NCBI GenBank assembly: GCA_947488155.1
Contig: CANKYK010000001.1
Span: 496,001-560,000 of the forward strand
DNA: 64,000 bases
Origin: an uncultured Erythrobacter sp.
GTDB lineage: Bacteria; Pseudomonadota; Alphaproteobacteria; Sphingomonadales; Sphingomonadaceae
Direction of reading: 5' to 3'
Shown: positions 45,883-56,500 of the stretch, piece after piece
Position numbering within the stretch: position 1 is the stretch's first letter
Layout: every line of letters starts with the position of its first letter
The notes under the pieces: generated by a model
Told to the model about the DNA's origin: nothing
Database searches by the model: none
Seen by the model: only the letters and a program-made list of their open reading frames with translations
Translations under genes and position numbers: made by a program

Positions 45883-47004
45883 TTACTCTGTTTCTGCCAA
45901 ATGCGCGTAGGAGGCGAGCCAGCGTTTGTCGATCCAGCGTTTGAATTTTGCGGCCCAGCGGCCCTTAGCCGCCAACGAACCATAGACTGCGATGGCCAAG
46001 CCATTGCCGATGGAAATCAGGTAAAGACTGGCCGGGCGCGGGTGATAAGTACGGCTTGGCTCTAGCCCCAACGCGGCGGCGCGGATATTTGCGGCGAGCA
46101 GGGGACCAGTGTGGACCGCATGCACGCCGGATCGCGGAACATGGCTGTCTTGACGGCTCGCGACGTCCCCCGCGGCAAAGATATACGGGTGGGATAGAAC
46201 GCGCTGCTGCGCATCGACCGCGATGAAGCCTTGCGCATCAGTGGCAAGACCGCCAGCTGCGGGCCAATCCGGTGCGCCGCTACCTATGGCAGCGACGATC
46301 AAATCGGTTGGCTCTAGCTTTCGCGGCCCGGCAAGCAATTGTGCGTTTTCGATACGGGCATTTTCTGCAGTGACTTCGATCCCTTGTGCGCTCAGTTCGG
46401 ATTGAACGAGGCTGCGCGCTCTTGCTCCAAAACCCGGCAGCAGTCCGTCTGTTCCGGCTATCAGTGTGACCTCAGGTTTGGTGCCTTCGGTGCGCATATT
46501 GCGCAGACCAAAGGCAAGCTCCGTCCCGCCAGCCCCGCCGCCAATCACTGCAACGCGTCGAGCCCGCGCGGTGTGGCTCCATTCGCGCACCCGCTCCGCA
46601 AAGGCATCAATCGGGCGGACATCGGCAATGCGCGGATCATCGCCGAGAACGCGCGCGGCCCTGCCGACCCCGCCGGTGTCGATCGAGCATGTCTTGAACG
46701 CGATCAGCCCGCTGCTCAGCGTCATAACAGAGCGTACTGCCGGATCGATTGCAATACAGCGGTCAGCGATGAACTCAGCGCCCGCGCGTTTCGCCAGTGC
46801 CTGCACATCGACCAGACCATCCTCCGGTGAATATTCGCCAGCGATCCAGCCGGGCACTGTGCCGGAATATCGCAAGAACCGCGAGGGGGTGAGCACTGCC
46901 GCGCGTGTCACCGGCAAGCCATTGCGAATCCAGTCCGCCAGCACCGCGAGATGCGCATGCCCGCCGCCGATCAACAGAATCTCAAAGGGCGCGCGGGCAG
47001 TCAT
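45883..47004 (-). CDS. FAD-dependent NADH dehydrogenase-like oxidoreductase
   Basis: A 373-residue pyridine nucleotide-disulfide-family flavoprotein without a disulfide pair, like NDH-2 or the N-terminal half of selenide water dikinase fusions. The FAD motif is LLIGGGHAHLAVLADW, the NAD motif VAVIGGGAGGTELAFGL and the C-terminal FAD motif YIFAAGDVASR. The GGHAHL type is shared with the selenophosphate-synthase-linked oxidoreductases, but no selD is adjacent. It follows a small gene by 45 bases. Confidence 0.82.
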   Translation of the reverse strand: MTARAPFEILLIGGGHAHLAVLADWIRNGLPVTRAAVLTPSRFLRYSGTVPGWIAGEYSPEDGLVDVQALAKRAGAEFIADRCIAIDPAVRSVMTLSSGLIAFKTCSIDTGGVGRAARVLGDDPRIADVRPIDAFAERVREWSHTARARRVAVIGGGAGGTELAFGLRNMRTEGTKPEVTLIAGTDGLLPGFGARARSLVQSELSAQGIEVTAENARIENAQLLAGPRKLEPTDLIVAAIGSGAPDWPAAGGLATDAQGFIAVDAQQRVLSHPYIFAAGDVASRQDSHVPRSGVHAVHTGPLLAANIRAAALGLEPSRTYHPRPASLYLISIGNGLAIAVYGSLAAKGRWAAKFKRWIDKRWLASYAHLAETE

Positions 47005-47049
47005 CCCTGCCCATTTGCGCGCCTGCTCGCCGATGTCAAAGAATGTGCG

Positions 47050-47328
47050 CTATCTCAGGCAATCAAGCCCCTTGGATAAGCGCTGCTGCAAGTCCAGCAG
47101 GTTGACCTTTTCGATATCGGCAATGGCATTATCAGACGTCAGCAATCCAGCCTGACAGCGCAGCGACTGCGACACCAGATCAACCGATTGCAATTGCGCA
47201 AGATGATTCGAGAGCACCTGCTCATCGGAGCACAGCGCCTCACCGAGGCCTTCAATAATCTCGGCCAACTGAATAAGCTCACCAGATATATTGCCGAGCA
47301 GCTCTGAGGGGATCACGTGTTTTGTCAT
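47050..47328 (-). CDS. Small helical protein of unknown function
   Basis: A 92-residue, mostly helical, acidic protein (ELIQLAEIIEGLGEAL, LSNHLAQLQSVDLVSQSL, ADIEKVNLLDLQQRLSKGLD) with three Cys. No signal peptide or membrane span is visible and no family was recognised. The start codon is an ATG at 47328 with a weak ribosome binding site. It is likely a real gene because the reading frame is clean and sits in the same strand order as its neighbours. The 187 bases up to the protease-adaptor gene hold no other supportable gene. Confidence 0.55.
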   Translation of the reverse strand: MTKHVIPSELLGNISGELIQLAEIIEGLGEALCSDEQVLSNHLAQLQSVDLVSQSLRCQAGLLTSDNAIADIEKVNLLDLQQRLSKGLDCLR

Positions 47329-47515
47329 CTTGAAACGAGAATTATCCCGTTTCGCTCAATGTAGAATTGCTATTGGCATAGAGGTAAATACGGGCAGACG
47401 GCTCGCAAGCTCTTTGGCACCCGTTCCTAATTTGATATGTCTCGTAAGGTCATTGGTTGACCCGTTTTTTTGCGGAGCTGCGGACACGCAGATCAGCCCG
47501 CCGCATAGCGCAGCG

Positions 47516-49675
47516 TTAGAAGATACGGCGGAACATGCGCGCCAGCTCAGTCGCCGCCCACTGCGCAAAAGAGCGCCCTTCGGTGCGGATCTGGACCGAT
47601 CCCGGCACCAGTTGGATTTGATAATCCTCTCCGCTAAGCGCGCCCTTTTCCGCGATCATTCGGATACGGTACAGCGCCTCGCGAGGGGCAAGTTCCTCGC
47701 CATCTTTGTCGACCGCAATCGGGCCCCCATTGGTCGAGGCGAGGATAGGTTGTTCGAGCCTCGCGATCGCGCTGGAAGACATTTCGACCAGCTTGGCAGA
47801 GCGGGACGGCCCGCCCGCATCCGCAGCCACAAATGTACCCAGCGCGCCCTCGCCCAGTCGCCAAATCTCGTCTTCGGGTACATAGGCCTGAACGTCGTAA
47901 TCGCTCGGCGTCACCACATGAGCGATCACCTCTTCCCCGCCGATCCAGCGTCCCGGATGCATATCGGGCATCAATCCAGAGACAGCGCCCGGCCCCGGCG
48001 CGCGCAGGATCAGTTTATCCGCTCGCCGCTCGAGCCCGGCCAGCTTGCCGCGCTCCCTCGCCAGCTCGCGTTCCAGCACGGCGCGATTGGAGCGATCCCG
48101 GCTGTCAGCCATAGAACGGCCCATTTGCAGCTCAAGCTGCGCGATCCGCACTTTGGTGGACGCTGCATCTGCGGCCAGTTCTGGCGCGTCGAGCTCAATG
48201 ATCGGATCGCCTGTTGTCACCGGCTGACCGTTTTGCGCGATCACTTTGACCACGCGCGCTGGCTCTCCCGACACGATCGGCGCAGCGCCAACCGGCGTCA
48301 GAACAGCATAGCCGGTCACATGACGGTCCAGCGGTAGAAAGGCCGCGAGCAATAGGCCGCCAATAATCCATAACCACGCTTTGCCTCGGCGGGTGCTGGT
48401 GATCGATTTACGAAGACCAGCCCATTCGCGCATTTCAGCAAACACTGGCCGGCCGATAAACACCACCAGCTCCACAATCGCCAGGATCAGGCCCAGCGGC
48501 TGGAAAAACAGATTGTAAACCAGGATCGCGATCCCGGTGAACAGGAACAGGCGGTAAACCCATGTCGCATAAGCATATAGGATCATCCCGCGCCGCAGCT
48601 TGCTTGGAACCTCTTCTGGCGCAGCAGCGCCCAGCCCGAACAGGATTTCGCGCATCTTCCACTTTGCCAGGGCAAAGGCGCGTGGCTGCAAATTAGGCAC
48701 GTTGAGAAAGTCTGACAGCACGTAATAGCCATCGAAGCGCATGAACGGATTGAGGTTTATCGCAAGGCTCATGATCCAGCTGGTTGTCGCCAGGATAAAG
48801 GCCACGCTGCGTGCGGTGCCATCGGGCAGGATCACCCACAGCATCGTGGCAATGCTAGCCACCATCAACTCTGCCGCCACACCTGCGCAATCAATCGCCA
48901 GGCGTTTCTTGCGCGAGGTCAACCGCCAGGCCGCGGTCGTATCGGTGTAGAGCACCGGCATCATCACCAGAAAGCTGACCCCCATGGTCGGCACTCGGCA
49001 GCCATAGCGGGTGGCGGTATAGGCATGGCCGAGCTCGTGCAGGATCTTCACAAAGAACAATCCTGCGCCGTAAGCGATCAGACCCTGCCAACTGAAGAAA
49101 TAGAGAAACGACGCCATAAAGGCATCCCATTGGCGCGAAACCAGAAACAGGCTGGTGAGAGCGAGCACGCCGAAGAATACGAGGCTGTAGAGCGACCACA
49201 ACGGGCGGACACGGTCAATCGTACGTTCCAGAAACCGGGCAGGCTTCACCAATGGAATGCGGATGAACAGATAATTGTCGAGCAGCCATTTCCACGCCGC
49301 TTTCTTATTGCTGGCGCGCTGCTCCATATAGGCAGAGACGCTGTCGCGCCCCACCGGGCCAACGGTCAGGCCATTGGTTGCGGCAAATTCCACAACGGAA
49401 TTGAACGCATCATTGGCTTCATCGCTGGATAGGCCGCGCTGCTGCAAATCATCACCGATCCGGGCAAGATTGCCGCTCGCCCAATGTGAAAAGATCACGA
49501 ATTCGATCTGGCCCAATTGAAAGAACGCATGGCGGACCGGATCAAACAGGTTCCAGCTTGGCGCTCCATTCACCAGCGGCGCGCCAGGCTCAATCCGCAA
49601 TTCCTGCCGTAAAGCGGGCAGCGGAGGCGGCTTTGGCACCTCTGGCAGGTCAATCGGGATTGCCGCTGAATTCAT
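47516..49675 (-). CDS. M50 site-2-type metalloprotease fused to a HlyD-like adaptor
   Basis: A 719-residue polytopic protein. After a soluble N-terminal region (about 1-150), several spans carry the zinc motif HELGH (about 213-217) and the second active-site segment NPFMRFDGYYVL (from 309), the layout of an intramembrane M50 protease. From about residue 435 one more span is followed by a HlyD/adaptor-type barrel (VSGEPARVVKVIAQNGQPV, then a short coiled hairpin and VQAYVPEDEIW-type strands). It is the last gene of the giant-protein operon and overlaps the preceding gene by ATGA. It may process or release the giant protein at the inner membrane, or act as the inner-membrane part of the exporter. 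Confidence 0.85.
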   Translation of the reverse strand: MNSAAIPIDLPEVPKPPPLPALRQELRIEPGAPLVNGAPSWNLFDPVRHAFFQLGQIEFVIFSHWASGNLARIGDDLQQRGLSSDEANDAFNSVVEFAATNGLTVGPVGRDSVSAYMEQRASNKKAAWKWLLDNYLFIRIPLVKPARFLERTIDRVRPLWSLYSLVFFGVLALTSLFLVSRQWDAFMASFLYFFSWQGLIAYGAGLFFVKILHELGHAYTATRYGCRVPTMGVSFLVMMPVLYTDTTAAWRLTSRKKRLAIDCAGVAAELMVASIATMLWVILPDGTARSVAFILATTSWIMSLAINLNPFMRFDGYYVLSDFLNVPNLQPRAFALAKWKMREILFGLGAAAPEEVPSKLRRGMILYAYATWVYRLFLFTGIAILVYNLFFQPLGLILAIVELVVFIGRPVFAEMREWAGLRKSITSTRRGKAWLWIIGGLLLAAFLPLDRHVTGYAVLTPVGAAPIVSGEPARVVKVIAQNGQPVTTGDPIIELDAPELAADAASTKVRIAQLELQMGRSMADSRDRSNRAVLERELARERGKLAGLERRADKLILRAPGPGAVSGLMPDMHPGRWIGGEEVIAHVVTPSDYDVQAYVPEDEIWRLGEGALGTFVAADAGGPSRSAKLVEMSSSAIARLEQPILASTNGGPIAVDKDGEELAPREALYRIRMIAEKGALSGEDYQIQLVPGSVQIRTEGRSFAQWAATELARMFRRIF

Positions 49676-51063
49676 AACCCGACAAATTGACGTAGGGCCG
49701 CGATGGGCCTGCGCAGCAGCGAATAAACAAACGGCACCCAGCGGCCATAGACCTGAGCCGTGCCGCGCGATCCAATCCTAGGGTTATCGCCGTCAAGCTG
49801 CGCGGTCAGTGCAAAGGCTAGCGTTCCATCGGGCGTCTGGCGGGCCTGATAGCTCGCCGTCTCTAACAGGCCGTCAATTGCCCACAATGGCTGGGAATCG
49901 AGCCACATCTTGATTTTTGTGCCTTTTTCCAGCGACATTTGCTCAGCCGCTGGCAGATCGATGCGGATCATCACCTCATCTGGATTGACGACCTGCATGA
50001 TAGGATCCCCGACATTGACCGCGCGCCCTTCCCAATCGCGGCGGTCGCTGAAAAGGGCCATGCCGTCACGCTGAGCGGTTATCGCTGATTGCCCAGCGAG
50101 CTCTTTGGCATAGTCATATTCGGCCTGCGCGACCTCAACCTCGGCCCGCATGATCGCGATATCAGAGGTCTCGTCCTCGTCACTAAAGGCAGAACTGGTG
50201 GAGCGTTCGAGCCGCGAACGGGCAACAGCGAGCCTTTCCTCGGCGAGCTCCAACTCATTATCCAGCCGCACGTCGTCAAAGCGCAGCAACACCTGGCCCG
50301 CTTTCACCGGTGCGTTGGGCGTGACCTCGATTGACGCAATCCGACCTGAAAACGGCGCGGCGACAATATACGGCCGCTCGGCAACGATCTCAGCCGGGGC
50401 CAGAGCCGTAAGGCGCACAGGGAACAGCAGGACAACAGCAATAGCAGCCGCGATCCATTTCTTCTTCTTGCTGTCGATCACTGGCAGGCGGCGAACAGGC
50501 TTACCGCCGCTCAGCGCCAGCCAGGAATGCGCCGCCGTTTCCGCAATCCGCGCCGCACGGTATTTCTCGCCCTCACGCAATGGCTCATCGCGGGCGAACA
50601 GCAATCCGCCAAACACTTCACCATCTTTGCCAAGCAGCGGCTGCCAATGCACCTGGGAATAGGGATATTCGTCAAAGGCCTCATCCGCGCGCAGGCTCCC
50701 CGCATCAAAGGCGTTCGGCTGTTCCAGCCCGTGATCCAAGGCCAGGCGCTCAATCGCCTTTTCCAGAGCGTGGATCAGCGGTGCATTGCGATCAACGGTC
50801 GCCAGAGACGAAGCGCATTGCACCTCGAACCCTTGCCCAAACCGCGCCTGACGCAGCACAAACATCTGACCGTAGGGCAAGACCTGGCGTGCTTCATTGG
50901 CGACAAGATATTGCAGTTCTTCGACGGTCTCTTGACGGCGAATATCCGCCTCGAATTGCAGCAATGCGGCGAGCTTTGCCGCGTCTGGCTGCACGCCTTT
51001 GGGGGTCAGAGCGCTAACCTTGGGCGCAGCGGTCTCAATCGGATCAGCTTGGCTGGCTGCCAT
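49672..51063 (-). CDS. GAF-like domain fused to a HlyD-like periplasmic adaptor
   Basis: A 463-residue protein. Residues 25-180 look like a cytoplasmic GAF-type sensor domain (LVANEARQVLPYGQMFVLRQ, VHWQPLLGKDGEVFGGLLFA). A span at about 200-220 is followed by a HlyD-type adaptor: lipoyl half YIVAAPFSGRIASIEVTPNA, a coiled hairpin (about 270-330) and the returning barrel. This puts a possible signal-binding domain in the cytoplasm of an export adaptor. The gene overlaps both neighbours (20 bases with the upstream adaptor, ATGA with the protease). The GAF call is by fold pattern only. Confidence 0.8.
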   Translation of the reverse strand: MAASQADPIETAAPKVSALTPKGVQPDAAKLAALLQFEADIRRQETVEELQYLVANEARQVLPYGQMFVLRQARFGQGFEVQCASSLATVDRNAPLIHALEKAIERLALDHGLEQPNAFDAGSLRADEAFDEYPYSQVHWQPLLGKDGEVFGGLLFARDEPLREGEKYRAARIAETAAHSWLALSGGKPVRRLPVIDSKKKKWIAAAIAVVLLFPVRLTALAPAEIVAERPYIVAAPFSGRIASIEVTPNAPVKAGQVLLRFDDVRLDNELELAEERLAVARSRLERSTSSAFSDEDETSDIAIMRAEVEVAQAEYDYAKELAGQSAITAQRDGMALFSDRRDWEGRAVNVGDPIMQVVNPDEVMIRIDLPAAEQMSLEKGTKIKMWLDSQPLWAIDGLLETASYQARQTPDGTLAFALTAQLDGDNPRIGSRGTAQVYGRWVPFVYSLLRRPIAALRQFVGL

Positions 51064-52039
51064 CGGCTTCAGCCCCTTCCGCGGCCGCTCCGCTCGCTTC
51101 GCCTCCAGCAGCGCCCTCGCCCACTTCCTCTGTCGCAGCAGGCTCGTCGCTTGGCTTTTCGAACGTTGCCGTGCCGCTCATGCCGGGCAGGACCAGTGCA
51201 TCACCGCGATCGATATTGGCACCGATGCGGATCGTCTTGCTGACCGGATCAACCGAAGCGCCCAGCCGGGTTACGACGCCCGTGATGGTCGCGCCTGTCT
51301 CGTCAATCACGAAGTCAAACTTCGCACCCGGTTCAAGCCAGGTCAGCCAATTGCTGGGAACGATCAGATCGGCCTCCAGATCGCCGCCGCTTTGAATACG
51401 CAGCAGCGGCTGACCGCTAGCGGCCACTTCGCCGCGGCTGGCGATTTCTTCCACTACCGTGCCGGCGAATGGCGCATAGACTGCGCAATCGCGCAGCTGA
51501 GCAGAGACCGCATTGGCCTCTGCCTGCGCCCGGCCAAGATTGGCGCGGGAAACCGCCACTTCGTTTTTGCCAACCGCCTCATAGCTGTCGAGCTCAACAT
51601 TGGTCTCGTAGGTCTTTTGATAGGCCGCCGTTGCAGCGCGTGCCGCGTTCAGTTCCGCCTGAATGGTTGAACAGTCAAACCGGGCAAGCAAAGCGCCTTT
51701 GCCAAAACTGCGTCCTTCCCGAAAAGGCATGGAGGTGATCCGCGCCGTCATACGCGAGGCCACCGTGCTCTCGTTCTTTGCCGCGATCACGCCGCGTGCA
51801 TCCAGCACCGGTTCCGGTTCAGGCTCTGGGAGGGCATCTCCGCCCTCACCCGCTGCCAGCTCCGTCTGCTCTGCCGAGGCAACAGCCGCATTGTCCGACC
51901 ACTGCGTATCGCCGCTGCCCGCGTAGACGACCCCGGCAATGGCCGCAGCCACAGCGAGAACGCCGCCGCCAATCCACAGCTTGCGGTTGCCATCTTCTGC
52001 CGGCGGTGATCCCTCGTCCACCTGCTCAATGTCACTCAT
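51044..52039 (-). CDS. HlyD/RND-type periplasmic adaptor
   Basis: A 331-residue membrane-fusion protein. A short cytoplasmic leader and one span (LWIGGGVLAVAAAIAGVVYAG) precede an acidic linker and the adaptor core: GVIAAKNESTVASRMTARIT, a coiled hairpin (about 130-190), DCAVYAPFAGTVVEEIASRG and a barrel domain. The C-terminal tail is Ala/Glu/Gly-rich and disordered. It would link an inner-membrane component to the TolC channel encoded 3 bases upstream. Confidence 0.88.
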   Translation of the reverse strand: MSDIEQVDEGSPPAEDGNRKLWIGGGVLAVAAAIAGVVYAGSGDTQWSDNAAVASAEQTELAAGEGGDALPEPEPEPVLDARGVIAAKNESTVASRMTARITSMPFREGRSFGKGALLARFDCSTIQAELNAARAATAAYQKTYETNVELDSYEAVGKNEVAVSRANLGRAQAEANAVSAQLRDCAVYAPFAGTVVEEIASRGEVAASGQPLLRIQSGGDLEADLIVPSNWLTWLEPGAKFDFVIDETGATITGVVTRLGASVDPVSKTIRIGANIDRGDALVLPGMSGTATFEKPSDEPAATEEVGEGAAGGEASGAAAEGAEADGSQPS

Positions 52040-52042
52040 GTT

Positions 52043-53539
52043 TTAACTTCCAGACAGCTTTACCGCAGCTTCGCGGTCCTGCCACATTTGCTCCAGTGAT
52101 GCGCGCAACGTAGCGACATCTTCACGTCCGGTCACGTTTGGACTGAATTCGTCGATGCCCATGGAGGCAAACAGGCCAGCATATGCGTTTTGCGCCTCTG
52201 CATAGGCGATGTCGTATTTCACCTCTGCGGCCAGCGTGTTCATCTCTTCACGCAGCAGCGTCTGGCGGCTCATCGCGCCAGCTCTATGACCGGAACGGAT
52301 TTGACCCAGTATCTTGTCCTGCACCGCCATTTGGCGCGATGCCGTGTCGAGCTCTTCGCTCAAATGACTGAAGCGCGCACGCGAGACGTGAACCTGCGTC
52401 ATCACCGCCATGGTCAGCGCCAATTCGCGCTGCTGCAGCAGATCGTCCTGAGCGCGCACGGCCTTCTTATGCGCAGGCAGGCGGAACAGGTTCAGGACGT
52501 TCCAACTGGCGCGGGCACCGTAATTGATCCAGTCATTGTTAAACAGGAAGTCGTTTGAATCGACATTCACGCCCAACACGCCGCGGAAACTCGGCAATGC
52601 CGACAGCAATGCCGCGTCCAGCTCGCGCGAGTTGATCCGCTGGCGGTAACTAACTTCGCGCAGCTCCGGACGATTGAGCAATGCTGTCATCATCATGTCT
52701 TCACCAGCGTATTTGACCGCGGGCAGAGTGTTCGTGCGATCTGGCAGAGCAAGCGAGAACTCTGTGCCGGGGCGCAGGTTCATGAGCGCCGCCAATTGTG
52801 CCTTTGCAACGACCAGTTCACGCTGAAGCTTGCGGATTTGCGCCTGAATTTCCAGCAGTTCACGCTGATAGGTCAGCGCGGTTAGCGGGGCAGACAGGCG
52901 CCGCTCGGCCAAACGCTCTGAATTTTGCAGCGTGGTGGTGACCGAATCTTCCAGCTCTTGCAGCTTTGTCAGCAGGCGCTCGGCGCTGACCGCACGCCAA
53001 TAGGAAGAACGCACATCCTCGATCACGCGGTTGGCAACCTTGCGGCGACGCTCCTGCGCGATCAGGACTTCATCGGCGCCTTGCTTTGCCCGGACGTAGG
53101 ACAGGCCAAAGTCGAGCACATCCCAACTGAGTGCGAGGTCGGCGGTAAACAGATCGCGTTCCTGCGAAGTCGATGGCTCCAGCGATTGCCGCCGCGTGAT
53201 CAGCGAGAGCGAGCTAGCGCCAGAGAAGTTGTTGCGTCCAGCATAGCCAGCGCTGGCAACCAATTGCGGCAGCATATCGTAACGCTGAAGATCAAGCTCA
53301 CGGTCGCGCAGCGCGATCTCCATCAGCTCGACCTTGTAATCGAGATTATACTTCAGCGAACGAGCCATCGCTTCGTAGAGATCAATCGGCGCCGTCACCG
53401 GCTCCTGATCCACATCAACCCGCTCAAAATTGCTGGCCGCTGTCTCGTTCAACTCCGCCGCCGTGAACGGCTCGGGTACAGTTGCGCAGGCACCCAGGAA
53501 GAGTGTCGATGCGCTTACCAGTGCAAGTCCCTTATTCAT
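52043..53539 (-). CDS. TolC-family outer-membrane channel lipoprotein
   Basis: A 498-residue outer-membrane efflux protein. The signal peptide ends in the lipobox LGAC, so it is acylated like OprM-type channels. The two tandem helical repeats are visible, with LALSWDVLDFGLSYVRAKQG and ASWNVLNLFRLPAHKKAVRA as the paired strand-helix transitions. AAGGTGA before the ATG at 53539 supports this start. It lies 25 bases after the giant protein gene and would give its export a path across the outer membrane. Confidence 0.9.
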   Translation of the reverse strand: MNKGLALVSASTLFLGACATVPEPFTAAELNETAASNFERVDVDQEPVTAPIDLYEAMARSLKYNLDYKVELMEIALRDRELDLQRYDMLPQLVASAGYAGRNNFSGASSLSLITRRQSLEPSTSQERDLFTADLALSWDVLDFGLSYVRAKQGADEVLIAQERRRKVANRVIEDVRSSYWRAVSAERLLTKLQELEDSVTTTLQNSERLAERRLSAPLTALTYQRELLEIQAQIRKLQRELVVAKAQLAALMNLRPGTEFSLALPDRTNTLPAVKYAGEDMMMTALLNRPELREVSYRQRINSRELDAALLSALPSFRGVLGVNVDSNDFLFNNDWINYGARASWNVLNLFRLPAHKKAVRAQDDLLQQRELALTMAVMTQVHVSRARFSHLSEELDTASRQMAVQDKILGQIRSGHRAGAMSRQTLLREEMNTLAAEVKYDIAYAEAQNAYAGLFASMGIDEFSPNVTGREDVATLRASLEQMWQDREAAVKLSGS

Positions 53540-53564
53540 TGGCTCACCTTCATCCGTTCTATTT

Positions 53565-56500
53565 TCAACTAAAAGCTGCAAGCAGTTTGCTTGCTTCGTC
53601 ATCGGCTTCGCCACTGGCGCGTGCCATCATCGTATCAAGTGTTTCAGCCTTGGCCACCGCTTCTGCAATCGCCTCGTCGAGTTGTATTTCACCGGTTGCG
53701 CCCTGAATAACAACAGGGATCTCAATCACTTCTCCATCCGCCCGGATTGCGCGAACAATCAGCCTGATCGTCTCTGCATCAACCGGACGTTCAATGATCG
53801 CCAAACCGCGAGCATCCATCCGGATCCAATCAGGCAACGGCGCACCATCGCGCGTCACCAGCTGATATTCGGTAATCCGAGGGGCATCGTCCGCGCCAAT
53901 GTCGCGCATTTCGACATAGACCACACGGTCGCGCGAAATGCTCTCAATCATGACTTGATCGCTGCCCGTATCGAGCTGCCGCACGGAGAAGCCGGTCAGC
54001 GTCTCTGGCAGGAAGTCGCCAAAGCGTGGATCAAACAGACGGTCCACACCAAAGCGCAGATCGCGGATATGATCGATATAACCAACCACATCGTCAATCG
54101 GACTGCCATTGGCATCAAATCCGCCAATACCGTTCAAGGAGCGCAGACCGTTCACGGCGCTCAGCAATGGCTGATCGACGTTGAGCGTGCCCATGCCGCC
54201 AAGCGAGCGGAAATCATTGACCGTATCGAGGATGATTAGCGGTGTCGTGATAAAGGCGTCACTTTGATCCAGCACACGGTCAACCGGATAAGCATCAGGA
54301 ATACCTGGTGCAGGCTCATTGCCGATCAGGAAGCCGATATCAGCCGCAGCCTCAACCACAGTGATCGTTGCGAAACTCTCTACAAAGCCGCCCTGACCAT
54401 CAGAGATGAAGTAGCGGATCGTCACTTCGCCGAAGAAATCAGGCGGCGCAGAATATGTGAGCGTGCCGTCTGGGTTGATCACCACCTCGCCAACGTCGAC
54501 GAGTGCAATTACCACTTCCAGCGGATCGCCCTCTGGATCGGTGGCATTATCTAGCACGTTGATAATCGTGTCGGTGCCGCTGATCACGGTCACGTCCTCA
54601 GGTTCATCAACCGGCGGCTCGTTGGTGTTTATCACCTCAACCGCGACGGTCGCCGTAGATGTGCCACCATTGCCATCGGTGATGGTGTACGTGATCGTAT
54701 CCTGGCCGAAGAAATCCGGGTTCGGCACATAGGTGATCGTGCCGTCCGGATTGATCGTGACCGTACCATTGGTTGCGGTTGCACTCGTTACGGTCAGCGG
54801 ATCACCATCAGCATCGGTGTCATTGACCAACACTGGAATGGTGACTTCACTGTCCTCGTCCACGCTGGTCACGTCATTGGCCGCAACCGGCGGATCATTG
54901 ACTGGATTGACCGTGACGGTTGCCGTCACCGTGTCAAACCCGCCCATGCCATCGCTCACCTGATAGGTGATCGTATCGGTCCCGTTGAAGTTCGGGTTTG
55001 GCGTGTAAGTAACCGTGCCATCTGGATTGATCGTGACCGTGCCATTGGGCGCATTGGCCGAGACTACCGTCAACGGATCGCCATCCGGGTCATTATCGTT
55101 GGCTAGCACCGGAATGGTAACAGGCGTGTCTTCATCCGTGACTGCCGTATCCGGCTCACCCACAGGTGGATCGTTCACTGCGACAATATCAACTGTGACC
55201 GTCGCCGTTGCCGTGCCGCCCATGCCATCATCAATGGTATAGGTGATGGTGGTCGGCCCGTTGAAGTCAGGGTTCGGCACGAAGGTGATGGTGCCATCCG
55301 GATTGATCGTAACCGTGCCATCTGGCGAGGTCGCCGCCGTCACCGTCAGCGGATCGCCATCTGCATCGCTATCATTGGCAAGCACAGGGATCGTGAGCGG
55401 CTCGTCCTCAGTTCCGCTTGCCGTGTCGTCTTCGGCCACCGGCACATCGTTCACTGGATCAACCGTCACCGTCAGCGTCGCCGTGTCAAAGCCGCCGTTG
55501 CCATCAGAGACGGTGTAAGTGATCACATCGGTGCCGTTGAAGTTTTCATCCGGCGTATAAGTGACCGTGCCATCTGGGTTGATCACAACCGTACCGTTTG
55601 GCGCGGTTGCCTCCGTAATGGTCAGCGGATCGCCATCAACGTCACTATCATTGGTGAGCACAGGCACGGTGACCGGCGTATCTTCCTCGGTTGTGGCTGT
55701 GTCATCCTCTGCAACAGGCGGATCGTTGACCGGCGCAACATTGACCGTGACAGTCGAGGTTGCGGTGCCGCCCATACCATCATCAATGGTATAGGTAATG
55801 GTGGCCGGCCCGTTGAAGTCAGGATTCGGCACGAAGGTGATGGTGCCATCCGGATTGATAGTGACCGTGCCATCGGGCGAGGTCGCATCAGTAACCGTCA
55901 GCGGATCGCCATCAACATCACTGTCATTGGCGAGGACCGGGATGGTGACAGGCGTGTCCTCATCCGTATCCGCGGTGTCAGGCGCCGCGATCGGCGCGTC
56001 ATTGACCGGCGCAACAACAACGGTGATTGTTGCCGTGTCGGTGCCGCCATTGCCATCATCAATGGTGTAGGTGATCGTGTCGGTCCCGTTGAAATCGGGA
56101 TCCGGCGTGTAAGTCACCGTGCCATCTGGGTTGATCGTAACCGTGCCGTTTGGCGCGGTAGCATCTGTCACAGTCAGATCATCGCCGTCCACGTCGGTGT
56201 CATTGCCCAGCAGCGGGATTGTGACCGGCGTGTCTTCATCGGTGGTGGCGGTGTCATTGACGGCCACTGGCGGATCATTCTCTGGATCAACCGTTACGGT
56301 TACGAGAGCCGAAGCCGTGCCGCCATTGCCGTCGCTGATCGTGTAAGAGATCGTGTCCGTACCGTTGAAATCCGGGTTCGGCGTGTAATCAATCGTGCCG
56401 TCAGGCAGGATCGTGACCGTACCATTCGCCGCAGAGGCAGTAACCACAGTCAGTGGATCGCCATCAGGATCGCTGTCATTGGCGAGCACGTCGATATTGG

